Shown here piece after piece: positions 45,307-54,835 of a stretch of 64,000 bases of DNA (positions are counted from its first letter, which is position 1; each line of letters opens with the position of its first letter). Made by a program: the position numbers and the translations under genes. The stretch covers positions 1,311,444 through 1,375,443 of the forward strand of contig NC_020812.1 in NCBI RefSeq assembly GCF_000348745.1. Reading direction: 5' to 3'. The DNA comes from Micavibrio aeruginosavorus EPB (GTDB taxonomy: Bacteria; Pseudomonadota; Alphaproteobacteria; Micavibrionales; Micavibrionaceae). The notes under the pieces were generated by a model, which worked only from the letters and a program-made list of their open reading frames with translations, did no database searches and was not told the origin of the DNA.

Positions 45307-46812
45307 TCAAGCCCAATCCCTCAATATTCCCGGGATTCCTTCGGCCAAATCGGCCGCGACCAGCCCCGGACCCAAGCGCCACGCGGTTTCCCCGTGCATC
45401 CAGGCCGCCATACAGGCGGCTGTGAACGGGGCCACGCCCTGCGCCACCAGCCCGGCAATCATACCCGCCAGCACATCCCCGGCCCCCGCCGTGGCCAGCC
45501 AGGACGGGCCATGGGTGCTGACCACACACGTTCCATCCGGGGCCGCAATCACTGTATCCGCCCCCTTGAGCAGGATCACCGCCCCGCTCCGTCTGGCGGC
45601 CTCTTTCACCCGGTCAATCTTCGATCCCGGAATATCGCCAAACAAACGCACAAATTCACCCTCATGCGGGGTCAGGATGCAATGATCATGCGTCACGTGA
45701 AACAATTCATCGGCCCGGCCCGCAAAGGCACTGATCGCATCGGCATCCAGCACAACACTGCGCCCTGCCAATCCGCAGGCCCCCAGCACAATGGCGCGCA
45801 AATCATCCGCGCGGTCCAGCCCCGCCCCGGGACCGATCAATAAAGCATTGCGCCGCGTATCATTGGCCAGATCCAAAAACGCCGCTGGTGTATCCGCAAC
45901 CGCACTCATTATATGGGCCGGTCCGGTTTGATAAATGCGCTGCACATCCGCGGGGGCCGCAATGGTGCAAACCCCGGCCCCAATCCGCATGGAGGCCGCG
46001 CCCGCCAGCCGCGCCGCGCCGGTCAGACGTGCACCGCCCAGAACCAGCACATGGCCCCGGTCGTATTTATGCTGACCGCGATGCGTTGTGGGAACGGCAT
46101 TCACCCATAAAGACGGGGTATTCTCAGCAGCCACAGACCCGGTTTGTTCAATCGCTTCATCGGGAATGCCAATATCCGCCACGCTCACCAAACCGCATTG
46201 ATCCATCCCCGGCATCAACACATGCGCCGGTTTTTTGCGGAAAAACGTCACCGTTCCCAGACATTTGGGAGCCGCGTCATCGACGACCCCTGTATCGCCC
46301 TGCACCCCGCTGGGGACATCCACGGCAATCACAGGCAAATCCAATGCGCGGATTTTGGCGAATGCGTCCTTGACCGGAAATTCCAGCGCACGCGACAACC
46401 CGGCACCAAACACGGCATCAATCACGCCAGTGCGGTCCGGATCGAAATCCCCATGTTCCAGATTATTCAGAAGTTCGGAAAAATTACGCACCGGCCCGGT
46501 CCATCCGGCAACAGCCTTGGCCGCATCCCCTGCCATTTGCGCAGGCGGAACCAGCGCGTAAAGCCGCACATCCAGCCCCTCAGCCCGCAGGTTCATGGCC
46601 GCAATATAACCATCCCCGCCATTATTGCCCGGACCGCACAGCACCAGAAAAGTCCGCCGCCCCAGAAGCCGCTTTGCCTCCTCCGCCACGGCCAGACCCG
46701 CTGCCTGCATCAGGGCAAACCCGTCCTGTCCCGCCAACGGCAAAGCCAAATGATCGGCCTGTGCCATCTGCGACACGCTCAGGATCTGGTGATGATCGGG
46801 AAATTCAGCCAT
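45307..46812 (-). CDS. nnr: Bifunctional NAD(P)H-hydrate epimerase/dehydratase
   Basis: Repairs hydrated NAD(P)H: an N-terminal YjeF-like epimerase joined to a C-terminal ADP-dependent dehydratase. The 501-residue protein has VLCGPGNNGGDGYIAA in the first domain and LTPHEGEFVRLFGD, ILLKGADTVIAAPDG and TAGAGDVLAGMIAG in the second. ATG at 46812 (MAEFPDHHQILSV) is chosen because a longer frame would run into tRNA-His. It is bounded by tRNA-His and tRNA-Leu on the same strand. Confidence 0.95.
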   Translation of the reverse strand: MAEFPDHHQILSVSQMAQADHLALPLAGQDGFALMQAAGLAVAEEAKRLLGRRTFLVLCGPGNNGGDGYIAAMNLRAEGLDVRLYALVPPAQMAGDAAKAVAGWTGPVRNFSELLNNLEHGDFDPDRTGVIDAVFGAGLSRALEFPVKDAFAKIRALDLPVIAVDVPSGVQGDTGVVDDAAPKCLGTVTFFRKKPAHVLMPGMDQCGLVSVADIGIPDEAIEQTGSVAAENTPSLWVNAVPTTHRGQHKYDRGHVLVLGGARLTGAARLAGAASMRIGAGVCTIAAPADVQRIYQTGPAHIMSAVADTPAAFLDLANDTRRNALLIGPGAGLDRADDLRAIVLGACGLAGRSVVLDADAISAFAGRADELFHVTHDHCILTPHEGEFVRLFGDIPGSKIDRVKEAARRSGAVILLKGADTVIAAPDGTCVVSTHGPSWLATAGAGDVLAGMIAGLVAQGVAPFTAACMAAWMHGETAWRLGPGLVAADLAEGIPGILRDWA

Positions 46813-46848
46813 GGAATGAAACCCAGTGAATTGATTCGAAAGGGAAAA

Positions 46849-46925
46849 TGGGGCGACTGACGGGGCTCGAACCCGCGACAACCCGGACCACAACCGAGTG
46901 CTCTACCAGCTGAGCTACAGTCGCC
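46849..46925 (-). tRNA. tRNA-His (GTG)
   Basis: A 77-nt tRNA with CCA and an extra 5' G (G-1) opposite discriminator C, typical of tRNA-His. Acceptor GCGACTG pairs with CAGTCGC; anticodon loop TTGTGGT gives GTG (His); T arm GCGGGTTCGAGCCCCG. Confidence 0.97.
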
Positions 46926-46949
46926 ACATAAAAAGGCCGAAGGCCCCTG

Positions 46950-46978
46950 TAGATGCAGGATTTGCAAAATATAGTCAA
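46950..46978 (-). promoter_or_regulatory. Possible promoter of tRNA-His
   Basis: On the minus strand TTGACT (46978-46973), 17-base spacer, CATCTA (46955-46950), 24 bases before the tRNA. The -35 is good, the -10 poor. Confidence 0.4.
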
Positions 46979-47223
46979 GAGTTTCTCTTACATATTTCCA
47001 CCGTCTCCGCACCCCACCCTTCGGCTTGCAGTTTCAACCTGTGGCCCAATCCCCAAAAACCCTAAAAATATTTGTGCTTTGCGATAGACAGGGGCACACT
47101 GTCGTGATACTTAAAAGAGATAGCATAAAATTGCATGACAGCATTGCTCAAAAAGCATAACTAAAATGCAATGAATACAAAAACTTAGCTTAAAACCCCC
47201 ATTCGGAAGCATTAGAGGAACCC

Positions 47224-48654
47224 ATGTCCGACGCAGAGCTGAACATCAAAAGCGTGGCCGATTTACTGAAGGCCATTACCGATCGCAACATTGAATATGT
47301 TGATTTTATTTTCACCGATCTGCGCGGGAAACAGCAACACACGACTCAGCACGTCGATACGGTTGATAAAGACCTGCTGACCGATGGGATCTTTTTTGAC
47401 GGATCCTCCATCGCCGGATGGAAGGCCATCAACGAATCCGACATGGTTTTGATGCCGGATGTAAACCGCGTCACCATCGACCCGTTCACCGCACAACCGA
47501 CGCTGAAAATTTTCTGCGACGTGTATGACCCGGTGACGAAAAAACCGTACATCCGCGATCCCCGTTCCATTGCCAAGGCTGCCGAAGCCTACCTGCAAAC
47601 CACGGGCCTGGCGGATGTGGCCTATTTCGGGCCAGAAGCTGAATTCTTCGTCTTCGACGATGTGAAATTCGCCGTGCGCGGAAACAAGGTCGCCTATGAA
47701 CTGGACGGCATTGAAGAGCCAAGCAACACCGACCGCGCCTACGCCGACGGCAACATGGGCCACCGCCCGCGCGTCAAGGGCGGCTATTTCCCGGATGCTC
47801 CGGTCGATAGCGGCGTTGACCTGCGTGCAGAAATGCTCTCCGTTATGCGCTCGATGGGCGTGCCGGTTGAAAAACACCACCACGAAGTGGCCGCCAGCCA
47901 GCACGAACTGGGCATCAAATTCTCCACGCTGGTCGATTGCGCCGACAACATGCAGATTTACAAGCATGTCGTTTTCAACGTCGCCCACGCCTATGGCAAA
48001 ACCGCGACCTTTATGCCGAAACCGGTTTACGGCGATAACGGGTCGGGCATGCACGTCCACCAATCTTTGTCCAAGGGCGGCAAGCCTTTGTTCGCGGGTG
48101 ATGGCTATGCCGGCCTGTCAGAAATGTGCCTGTTCTATATCGGCGGCATTATCAAACATGCCCGCGCGCTGAACGCGTTCACCAACCCGACGACCAACAG
48201 CTATAAACGCCTGGTCCCGGGGTATGAAGCGCCGGTCCTGCTGGCCTATTCCGCCCGCAACCGGTCCGCGTCCTGCCGCATTCCGCATTCGGTTTCACCG
48301 AAAGGCAAACGCGTGGAAGTCCGCTTCCCCGACCCGCTGGCCAACCCGTATCTGGCCTACTCCGCCATGCTGATGGCCGGTCTGGACGGCATCAAAAACA
48401 AAATCCATCCGGGCGAAGCGATGGATAAAAACCTCTACGACCTGCCGGACGAAGAACTGCGCCGCGTCCCCACCGTGTGCGGTTCCCTGCGCGAAGCCCT
48501 CGAGTCCCTGAAACAGGACCACAGCTTCCTGCTGGAAGGCGACGTCTTCACCCGCGACATGATCGCCGGTTACATCGAACTCAAAATGGAAGAAGTCATG
48601 GCCTTCGAAACCATGCCGCACCCGATTGAATTCCAGATGTATTATTCGTCGTAA
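47224..48654 (+). CDS. glnA: Glutamine synthetase, type I
   Basis: Makes glutamine from glutamate, ammonia and ATP. The 476-residue protein begins with the usual GlnA N-terminal beta-grasp domain ([24 protein letters not shown]) and has [24 protein letters not shown] and [14 protein letters not shown] of the active site. The adenylylation tyrosine is present at about residue 405 in [10 protein letters not shown], so activity is probably controlled by covalent modification. AGAGGA precedes the ATG. In alphaproteobacteria glnB often stands directly upstream; here only tRNA-His and a 298-base leader are found. I see no sigma-54 -24/-12 element or NtrC pair. Confidence 0.97.
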   Translation: MSDAELNIKSVADLLKAITDRNIEYVDFIFTDLRGKQQHTTQHVDTVDKDLLTDGIFFDGSSIAGWKAINESDMVLMPDVNRVTIDPFTAQPTLKIFCDVYDPVTKKPYIRDPRSIAKAAEAYLQTTGLADVAYFGPEAEFFVFDDVKFAVRGNKVAYELDGIEEPSNTDRAYADGNMGHRPRVKGGYFPDAPVDSGVDLRAEMLSVMRSMGVPVEKHHHEVAASQHELGIKFSTLVDCADNMQIYKHVVFNVAHAYGKTATFMPKPVYGDNGSGMHVHQSLSKGGKPLFAGDGYAGLSEMCLFYIGGIIKHARALNAFTNPTTNSYKRLVPGYEAPVLLAYSARNRSASCRIPHSVSPKGKRVEVRFPDPLANPYLAYSAMLMAGLDGIKNKIHPGEAMDKNLYDLPDEELRRVPTVCGSLREALESLKQDHSFLLEGDVFTRDMIAGYIELKMEEVMAFETMPHPIEFQMYYSS

Positions 48655-48682
48655 GTTTTATGATCAGCTTGAATATAAAAAA

Positions 48683-48705
48683 CCGGGGCCAGTGCCCCGG
48701 TTTTT
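48683..48705. terminator. Bidirectional terminator after glnA
   Basis: Hairpin CCGGGGC (48683-48689), loop CAGT, GCCCCGG (48694-48700), with A-run before and T5 after; it can serve glnA and the converging gene. Confidence 0.9.
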
Positions 48706-48728
48706 CTTTGTCCTTTGTTTCGCAAAAA

Positions 48729-49862
48729 TTACGGCCGCATCGACTGAATCACACGCCCAAACGCTTCCGTATTCCCCGCCCATGTGTAGAAATCCACGTT
48801 CCGGGATGGGGTCAGCATGGTGATGATGTAGTAGTAGCGGTCTTCGATCAACACGGCGATCCAGTATTCGTGGTCTTGAATCGTTTTTTCCTTGTTGGTC
48901 ATTTCATAGACTTCAACGCGGTTATAGGACACTTGCGGCTGGAATTGGTAATCGGTCGGCTGTTCGATCATCGCACCGATGACCATGCCGCGTTCTTCCA
49001 ATTCTTTTTGCAGGGCCTTGACCTCTTCGGCCAGCGTCGTATCCAGTTCGGTGGAGATGATGTTGATATCAATTTCACCATTCAGCGTTTTTTCATCGCG
49101 CGTGTTGATGACGCTGGCTTCCATCACGTCGATGGATTGGATGCTGGGCGCGCGCAACCGCCATGATGTCGGGTAGTCAAAACGCAGCAGGTCGAGGAAC
49201 GCGAATGTTTGAATAGCGCTGAGGCGGGAATCTTCGGGTGCGATGAAACTGAATGAATCAATAATCGCATCCTGCATCCCTTCCTGCCCTTTCCACAGGG
49301 CTTCGGGGATATACACCATGCTCAAAATCATACGGGGGCCGTTGATTTCGGCAGTCGCCCGAACGACGAAGGGCGTATCCTTTTCCATCTGGATATAAAG
49401 GGCTTCGACCCGACGGTCAGAGAGGACCTTCATGCCCTGCAACGTGTAACCACGCGAGAGAATATAATGCAGGAACCAGTTCCGGGCCGTGATTTCGTGG
49501 TCCAGTTCCAACGCCATAATCACAAAACGGCTGCGCACATCGCCGGTAATCGGGCCGTAATAGCGCGCAACCTCGCCCAGAAGCCGCTTGCTCAGATCCT
49601 GAGAGCGCAAATTATCATCGGCGGATTTTTTCCAATCCTTGGGCAAACGGATTTTGTAGGCGAGAAATTTATCACCCAGCGGTGTGTCTTCGTGCAGGGT
49701 CGTGGCGGCTTCAAATTTGGCCGGGTCCATGGGGTAATCCGGTAATTCGCTGATCTTTTTGACATCAAAGGCCTGGGCCCAGGCCTTTGGCGCGGCCAGC
49801 GCCACAACGCCGACCATCATCAGCAGACACAGCACAGAAGATACGCGGAGCGGGTTCATCAT
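48729..49862 (-). CDS. Secreted protein of unknown function
   Basis: A 377-residue exported protein that I do not recognise. Residues 1-29 form a signal peptide ending APKAWA. The mature protein has mixed alpha/beta character without membrane segments; PLGDKFLAYKIRLPKDWKK near the start and FDYPTSWRLRAPSI in the second half are followed by comparable stretches, which suggests two related domains. It ends TEAFGRVIQSMRP. The start ATG overlaps the yciA stop by four bases (ATGA), so the two are coupled. The role is unknown. Confidence 0.8.
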   Translation of the reverse strand: MMNPLRVSSVLCLLMMVGVVALAAPKAWAQAFDVKKISELPDYPMDPAKFEAATTLHEDTPLGDKFLAYKIRLPKDWKKSADDNLRSQDLSKRLLGEVARYYGPITGDVRSRFVIMALELDHEITARNWFLHYILSRGYTLQGMKVLSDRRVEALYIQMEKDTPFVVRATAEINGPRMILSMVYIPEALWKGQEGMQDAIIDSFSFIAPEDSRLSAIQTFAFLDLLRFDYPTSWRLRAPSIQSIDVMEASVINTRDEKTLNGEIDINIISTELDTTLAEEVKALQKELEERGMVIGAMIEQPTDYQFQPQVSYNRVEVYEMTNKEKTIQDHEYWIAVLIEDRYYYIITMLTPSRNVDFYTWAGNTEAFGRVIQSMRP

Positions 49863-50278
49863 GATTTTCTGATCTCCACAGGCTGGCGGTCGTCACCGAT
49901 GGCGACGAAGGTGTACAGCCCCTCCGTCACCTTGACGTAATTGCGTGTATCACGGCGGCGGCACCAGCTGTCAATTTTCACGGTCACCGACGTCCGGCCC
50001 ACACGGGCGATTTCGGTGTAAAAGCTGATTTCATCGCCGATAAAGACGGGCTTATGGAATTTCATAGCCTCAATCCCGACGGTCACAACGCGGCCCCCGA
50101 CATAGTCATAAGCCCGGGCCGCCCCGGCCAAGTCCATATGGGACAGGATCCAGCCCCCGAAAATATCGCCATTGGCGTTGGAATCGGCGGGCATGGGAAA
50201 AGTCCGCAAACTGGGCACCTTGCCCTCGATTTCCGCGGGCATGGAAAGAGATTCCTGTGCTGAACCGTGCTTATTCAT
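49859..50278 (-). CDS. yciA: YciA-like acyl-CoA thioesterase
   Basis: Hotdog-fold hydrolase of acyl-CoA thioesters, 139 residues. The conserved element PADSNANGDIFGGWILSHMD contains the catalytic Asn/Asp region of the YciA/BACH family, and MKFHKPVFIGDEISFYTEI follows as expected. The first 20 residues are variable. It is divergent from parE, 87 bases away, and is coupled to a secreted unknown by an ATGA overlap. Confidence 0.9.
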   Translation of the reverse strand: MNKHGSAQESLSMPAEIEGKVPSLRTFPMPADSNANGDIFGGWILSHMDLAGAARAYDYVGGRVVTVGIEAMKFHKPVFIGDEISFYTEIARVGRTSVTVKIDSWCRRRDTRNYVKVTEGLYTFVAIGDDRQPVEIRKS

Positions 50279-50365
50279 GGGTTTTCACTTGCAACAAGGG
50301 TTTGGGCGGTTAAGTATTCCATTCCACCGTACCGAAACAAAATACACACCGAATGCGTTCATTTT

Positions 50366-52405
50366 ATGGCTGATCTCTTTGCTAACCAAATGAAAAAACC
50401 GTCAAATTCCGCAAAAGACACATCTTATGGCGCCTCGGATATCGAGGTGCTGGAAGGTCTGGAGCCTGTCCGCCGCCGCCCCGGCATGTATATCGGGGGC
50501 ACGGATGAGCGCGCTTTGCACCATTTGGTCGTCGAAATCCTCGATAACTCGATGGACGAGGCCGTGGCCGGCCACGCCGACAAGATTTATCTGACCCTGA
50601 AAGCCGATGGATCGGTGGAAATCAGCGATAACGGCCGGGGTATCCCGGTCGATGAACACCCCAAATACCCCGGGAAATCCGCGCTGGAGGTCATCATGAC
50701 CACCCTGCACTCCGGCGGGAAGTTCAGCGGCAAGAACTATGAAACATCCGGCGGCCTGCACGGTGTGGGCTCATCCGTCGTCAACGCCCTGTCCGAATGG
50801 ATGGTGATTGACGTCGCCCGCGACAAAACCCTGTATCGTCAGAGCTTTGCCCGCGGCCTTCCGACCTCGAAATTGCAGAAAATCGGCCCGGCCAGCCACC
50901 GCGGGACCAAAGTGTCCTTCCTGCCCGACCATGAAATTTTCGGCAAAGCCGCCAAACTGCACCCGTCCATGCTTTACCAGATCGCCCGGTCCAAGGCGTA
51001 TTTGTATCGTGGCGTGGAAATTTTGTGGGAATGCGACCCGGCCTGCCTGCCCGAAGGGGCCAAAACCCCGGCCAAGGCCACGTTCCACTTCCCCAATGGC
51101 TTGCTCGACTTCCTGACCGCATCCCTGCAGGGCCGCCCGACGGTCACGCCCATGGCTTTTGCGGGTCAGGCAAAATTGCCCGATGATGCGGGCCGTGTGG
51201 AATTTGCCGTCGCCTGGCCGGATGATGGCGAAGGGTTCAGCCATACATATTGTAACACCGTCCCGACACCGCTGGGCGGCACGCATGAAAGCGGCCTGCG
51301 CACCGCGCTGGCCCGTGGCCTGCGGTCCTATGGCGACATGGTGGGGAATAAAAAGGCGGGCATGATTACCGCCGATGATGTGATGGGTGGGGCCGCGATC
51401 CTGCTCTCCGTCTTTATCCGCGACCCACAATTCCAAGGCCAGACCAAAGAGAAACTGGTCACCGCCGAAGCCACCCGTTGGGTCGATTCCGCGATCAAGG
51501 ACCATTTCGATCACTGGCTGTCGGGCGATCCGGCATCGGCAAAACTGTTGCTGGATACGCTGATTGAACGCGCCGAGGAACGTCAGCGCCGCAAAGACGA
51601 CAAGGACATGGCCCGCAAATCCGCCACGCGGAAACTGCGCCTGCCCGGTAAATTGTCGGATTGCAGCCGCACCAACGCCATCGACACCGAATTGTTCCTG
51701 GTCGAGGGTGACTCCGCCGGTGGGTCCGCCAAACAAGCCCGCCGCCGCGATACCCAGGCCGTTTTGCCCCTGCGTGGTAAGATCCTGAACGTCGTTAGCG
51801 CAACCAAAGACAAAATGCGCGCGAACCAGGAAATTCAGGACCTGATCCTGGCCATGGGCACGGGGATTGGCAAGGATTGCAAGATCGACAATCTGCGCTA
51901 TGAACGCATCATCATCATGACCGATGCCGACGTGGACGGTGCGCACATTGCGTCATTGCTGGTCACGTTCTTCTATACGCAAATGCGCCCGCTGATTGAA
52001 AAGGGTCATTTGTATCTGGCCCAGCCGCCGCTCTATCGCTTGTCCGCCGGAACGCTCAGCGCCTATGCCCGCGATGACGCGCACAAGGATGAATTGCTGG
52101 CGACCCAGTTCAAAAACCGCAAGGTGGACATCAGCCGCTTTAAAGGTCTGGGTGAAATGCCCGCCGCGCAGTTGAAGGAAACCACGATGGATCCGGACAA
52201 GCGCACGCTGATCCGTGTCACCATTCCCGACGCCCGCGCGGCGCTGGGCCTGACCGCCGAAACGATGGATGATGACACCGGCCCGACCATCGCCGCATCC
52301 GCCGACATCGACGATCTGGTGGAGCGCCTGATGGGTCGGAATGCCGAAGCGCGGTTTAACTTTATTCAGGACAACGCCGAGTTTGTGCGGGATTTGGATA
52401 TTTAG
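50366..52405 (+). CDS. parE: DNA topoisomerase IV subunit B
   Basis: ATPase subunit that with ParC unlinks daughter chromosomes. The 679-residue length and EVLEGLEPVRRRPGMYIGGT then ALHHLVVEILDNSMDEAVAG mark ParE, not the larger GyrB. The GHKL ATPase residues, SGGLHGVGSSVVNALS, the toprim site LFLVEGDSAGGSAKQARRR and MTDADVDGAHIASLL are all present. ATG at 50366 (MADLFANQ) is chosen because it matches family starts; the frame is open 33 codons further upstream across the yciA start. The ribosome site is weak. Confidence 0.94.
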   Translation: MADLFANQMKKPSNSAKDTSYGASDIEVLEGLEPVRRRPGMYIGGTDERALHHLVVEILDNSMDEAVAGHADKIYLTLKADGSVEISDNGRGIPVDEHPKYPGKSALEVIMTTLHSGGKFSGKNYETSGGLHGVGSSVVNALSEWMVIDVARDKTLYRQSFARGLPTSKLQKIGPASHRGTKVSFLPDHEIFGKAAKLHPSMLYQIARSKAYLYRGVEILWECDPACLPEGAKTPAKATFHFPNGLLDFLTASLQGRPTVTPMAFAGQAKLPDDAGRVEFAVAWPDDGEGFSHTYCNTVPTPLGGTHESGLRTALARGLRSYGDMVGNKKAGMITADDVMGGAAILLSVFIRDPQFQGQTKEKLVTAEATRWVDSAIKDHFDHWLSGDPASAKLLLDTLIERAEERQRRKDDKDMARKSATRKLRLPGKLSDCSRTNAIDTELFLVEGDSAGGSAKQARRRDTQAVLPLRGKILNVVSATKDKMRANQEIQDLILAMGTGIGKDCKIDNLRYERIIIMTDADVDGAHIASLLVTFFYTQMRPLIEKGHLYLAQPPLYRLSAGTLSAYARDDAHKDELLATQFKNRKVDISRFKGLGEMPAAQLKETTMDPDKRTLIRVTIPDARAALGLTAETMDDDTGPTIAASADIDDLVERLMGRNAEARFNFIQDNAEFVRDLDI

Positions 52406-52406
52406 A

Positions 52407-52498
52407 TAAATTTTACATAGAAATCAAAGCGTTAGCCAAAAACCGATCCGTTCTTGGCCGCATGCCCACGCACCGATTTTTGGTTATGTAAAATTTTA
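52407..52498. repeat. Long interrupted inverted repeat after parE
   Basis: Outer arms AAATTTTACATA (52408-52419) and TATGTAAAATTT (52485-52496) are complementary; inner arms CCAAAAACCG (52436-52445) and CGATTTTTGG (52474-52483) pair with one mismatch. It lies between the parE stop and the -35 of the next gene. It may be a parE terminator or an operator. Confidence 0.55.
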
Positions 52499-52527
52499 TT
52501 GACAAAAGCGCACATATCCCGTAATTT
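52499..52527 (+). promoter_or_regulatory. Strong sigma-70-type promoter of the lipoprotein gene
   Basis: TTGACA (52499-52504), 17-base spacer, TAATTT (52522-52527), 55 bases before the start codon; the -35 is consensus. Confidence 0.72.
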
Positions 52528-52582
52528 CACTGTTATTCCGCGCATAAACCAACCAAGCGCGATCAAAAAAGAGGGTGTTAAA

Positions 52583-53170
52583 ATGAAAAAACAACTGTCC
52601 AAATATTTCGCTGGTGCCTTGCTGTCCACCGCCGCTGTGCTGAGCACCGGCTGTGCATCGAACCCATATGGCGGTCTGCCGCAATATGGCAGCACACAGG
52701 CCCCGGAACGCATGCAAAACACGCAAGTCGCGCCGAATGGCGTTCGCATGGATCCGTATGGTGCCCCGGTGCGCGTTCACTACAACGCTTGCGGTGCATT
52801 GAACCAAGCCATCCGTAACACCCAACCGTCCAACGGTACGCAACGCGCCATTACATCCAGCGTGGGCATGGCCGCCGGTGCCATCCGCAGTGGCCGCAGC
52901 AACCGCCTGGGCGACATCGCCGGTGGCGCCGCCGTCGGCATCATTGGTTCCATCGTTGGCGACCGCGTCAACCAAGCCGTGAACCAACCCCGCGTGAATC
53001 AACTGGAAGCCGATTGCAACCAGCAACGCGCTTACGAAGACTGGAACCGCGTAAACCGCCAGTACCAACAAATTCAGATGCAGCAAATGCGCCGCAACGG
53101 GTACAACAACACGTACCAAAACGCGCAGCCGTACCCGGCCCCGCAGCCGACCTATCGCTACGGCCAATAA
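52583..53170 (+). CDS. Glycine-zipper outer-membrane lipoprotein
   Basis: A 195-residue predicted lipoprotein. ATG at 52583 has GAGGGTG upstream. The signal peptide ends with a lipobox (LSTGC), acylated Cys at about residue 24. Residues 100-140 (SVGMAAGAIRSGR ... DIAGGAAVGIIGSIVGDRV) form a glycine-zipper segment, which in known families inserts into or associates with the envelope. The C-terminal 50 residues are rich in Gln, Asn, Tyr and Pro. No relation to a named lipoprotein is certain. It has its own promoter and a strong terminator. Confidence 0.82.
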   Translation: MKKQLSKYFAGALLSTAAVLSTGCASNPYGGLPQYGSTQAPERMQNTQVAPNGVRMDPYGAPVRVHYNACGALNQAIRNTQPSNGTQRAITSSVGMAAGAIRSGRSNRLGDIAGGAAVGIIGSIVGDRVNQAVNQPRVNQLEADCNQQRAYEDWNRVNRQYQQIQMQQMRRNGYNNTYQNAQPYPAPQPTYRYGQ

Positions 53171-53194
53171 TCTTAATCGCATCACCAGGTTAAA

Positions 53195-53228
53195 AAGCGC
53201 CGGAGACACCCTCCCGGCGCTTTTTTTT
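53195..53228 (+). terminator. Terminator after the lipoprotein gene
   Basis: Hairpin GCGCCGG (53197-53203), 10-base loop, CCGGCGC (53214-53220), then T8. Confidence 0.9.
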
Positions 53229-53289
53229 GATGGGGCCCGGCGCTTTTTTCATGATGGACAAAACGCCTATTCCGCTTATCCTGAAGCCA

Positions 53290-54828
53290 ATGAAAAAAAC
53301 CGTTTTAAGCATGACCGCCCTTCTGTTCATCGTCTGCGCCGGATTGGCGTTTGGCGGGTCCGGGGTGCTAGCCAAATGGCGCGTGCATCAGGCACTGGGG
53401 GCCCTTGGCTTCCCCCATGCCCATGGCGGCCACGCCGAATGGGCGGTCGGCGGCATCATCCTGCGCGATATCAAAATTGATAAAGATGCGTTCAGCACCA
53501 TCGAACAAATGCGCATCAACGGCCCGCTGGCCATGCTGATGCCTTTTCTGGGCGGCATGCCATCCATCTCTATTGATCGCGCAACATTGACGCTGGATGC
53601 GGCGGCATTGTTATTGCCTTTTCGTGGTGACATGAAATTCCCGCAACAATCCCTGCCCGCGCTTTTTAAAAAGCACAATATTCAAAACATCACGCTGAAC
53701 GCTGTGCAAATTGATATGAACAGCCCAGCAGGCGCGATCCGTGTTGAGGCCAAGGGACAAGCCACGGCCCTGCCCGATGGCGGTGTGCGCTTGCAGGGTG
53801 TTGTCTGGGGCTCGCAATATCAATTGACCACCACCATCTCGGCCAATGGCGAAGTCGCGGCGGATGGAACACTCTCCGCCGATTTTGAAATTCAGGACGG
53901 CAAGGCCAACATGAAAACCATCATGGCCAGCCGCATGGGCGGATGGGCCATTCTGAACGCCGCACCAAACCAGCCCGTCACGATCAGCGCGCAACTGGCC
54001 GCGGGGCAATTCGTTTATCACGGCATTGCCATGAACGGCATGACCGCCACAGTCAACGGCCCAGCCACAGCCATGAAAGCCACAATGCAAGCCGCCCTGG
54101 CTGGCACAAAGGGCACCAATATCACCGCGGATTGGGCCGGATCCATTGGCAAAACCGAAAGCACCACCATCCGCGCCCAAGTGGATAACGCCGCCGACCT
54201 TTTCGCCGCACTGGGCAACGGCGTTTTGAAACAAAACGGCCACCCCATACCGGCATTAAGTGATGATGTCCGCGAAAAACAATCTCGCCCCGGCATGATC
54301 GTAACCGCAACGGCCCGCACAACAGCCCCGCAAAAGACCTATGACCTGAGCGTTACCGGATTGGACAATGCGGAATGGATGCGTGGCGAATGGCGGCACA
54401 TGCCAAGCATGATTGAACTGGACATCCACAATCTGGACATGGACGAATTTACATCGGTCGCGGGATGGAAAAACACACGGCTGTCGGGCACATTAACCGG
54501 ACTGGCCGGAATTATTTTCACGCCGAATGATGGGTTGAATGTTCAAGACGCCCTGTTCCGCACGGCCTCATCCGGCACACTGAAATTTTCCGGCGATGAT
54601 TTCCCCGATCACATCACAATTGAAGATGCGGGTGCCAAACAAACCCGCACATTGATGAAAAATTTCGATTACGGATTGATTGAAATTTATATTGACGGGC
54701 CGGGCGCTGGCCCCATGGATACCGACATTACCATCGGCGGACGCACGGCGGGCAATCAATCAAAGCCGGATATTATCCAGTTACACAGCAAGGCCGGGTT
54801 GATGGAACTTGTCGGGTTAAAGCCGTAA
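53290..54828 (+). CDS. AsmA/YdbH-like membrane-anchored protein (tentative)
   Basis: A 512-residue protein with one N-terminal hydrophobic anchor (residues 5-27) and a long periplasmic part of repeated beta strands, with AKWRVHQALGALGFPHAHGG just after the anchor and blocks such as SISIDRATLTLDAAALLLP, NITLNAVQIDMNSPAG and LSGTLTGLAGIIF. Such AsmA/TamB/YdbH-type proteins are linked to lipid transfer between membranes. The similarity is in layout only. Three ATGs are possible (53227, 53251, 53290); 53290 (MKKTVLSM) gives the best signal anchor. It faces lptD tail to tail with seven bases between the stops and no visible terminator. Confidence 0.6.
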   Translation: MKKTVLSMTALLFIVCAGLAFGGSGVLAKWRVHQALGALGFPHAHGGHAEWAVGGIILRDIKIDKDAFSTIEQMRINGPLAMLMPFLGGMPSISIDRATLTLDAAALLLPFRGDMKFPQQSLPALFKKHNIQNITLNAVQIDMNSPAGAIRVEAKGQATALPDGGVRLQGVVWGSQYQLTTTISANGEVAADGTLSADFEIQDGKANMKTIMASRMGGWAILNAAPNQPVTISAQLAAGQFVYHGIAMNGMTATVNGPATAMKATMQAALAGTKGTNITADWAGSIGKTESTTIRAQVDNAADLFAALGNGVLKQNGHPIPALSDDVREKQSRPGMIVTATARTTAPQKTYDLSVTGLDNAEWMRGEWRHMPSMIELDIHNLDMDEFTSVAGWKNTRLSGTLTGLAGIIFTPNDGLNVQDALFRTASSGTLKFSGDDFPDHITIEDAGAKQTRTLMKNFDYGLIEIYIDGPGAGPMDTDITIGGRTAGNQSKPDIIQLHSKAGLMELVGLKP

Positions 54829-54835
54829 CCGCTGG

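Noticed and set aside
46813-46893. Longer N-terminus of the nnr gene
   Set aside because: It overlaps the 3' half of tRNA-His and has no similarity to YjeF proteins.
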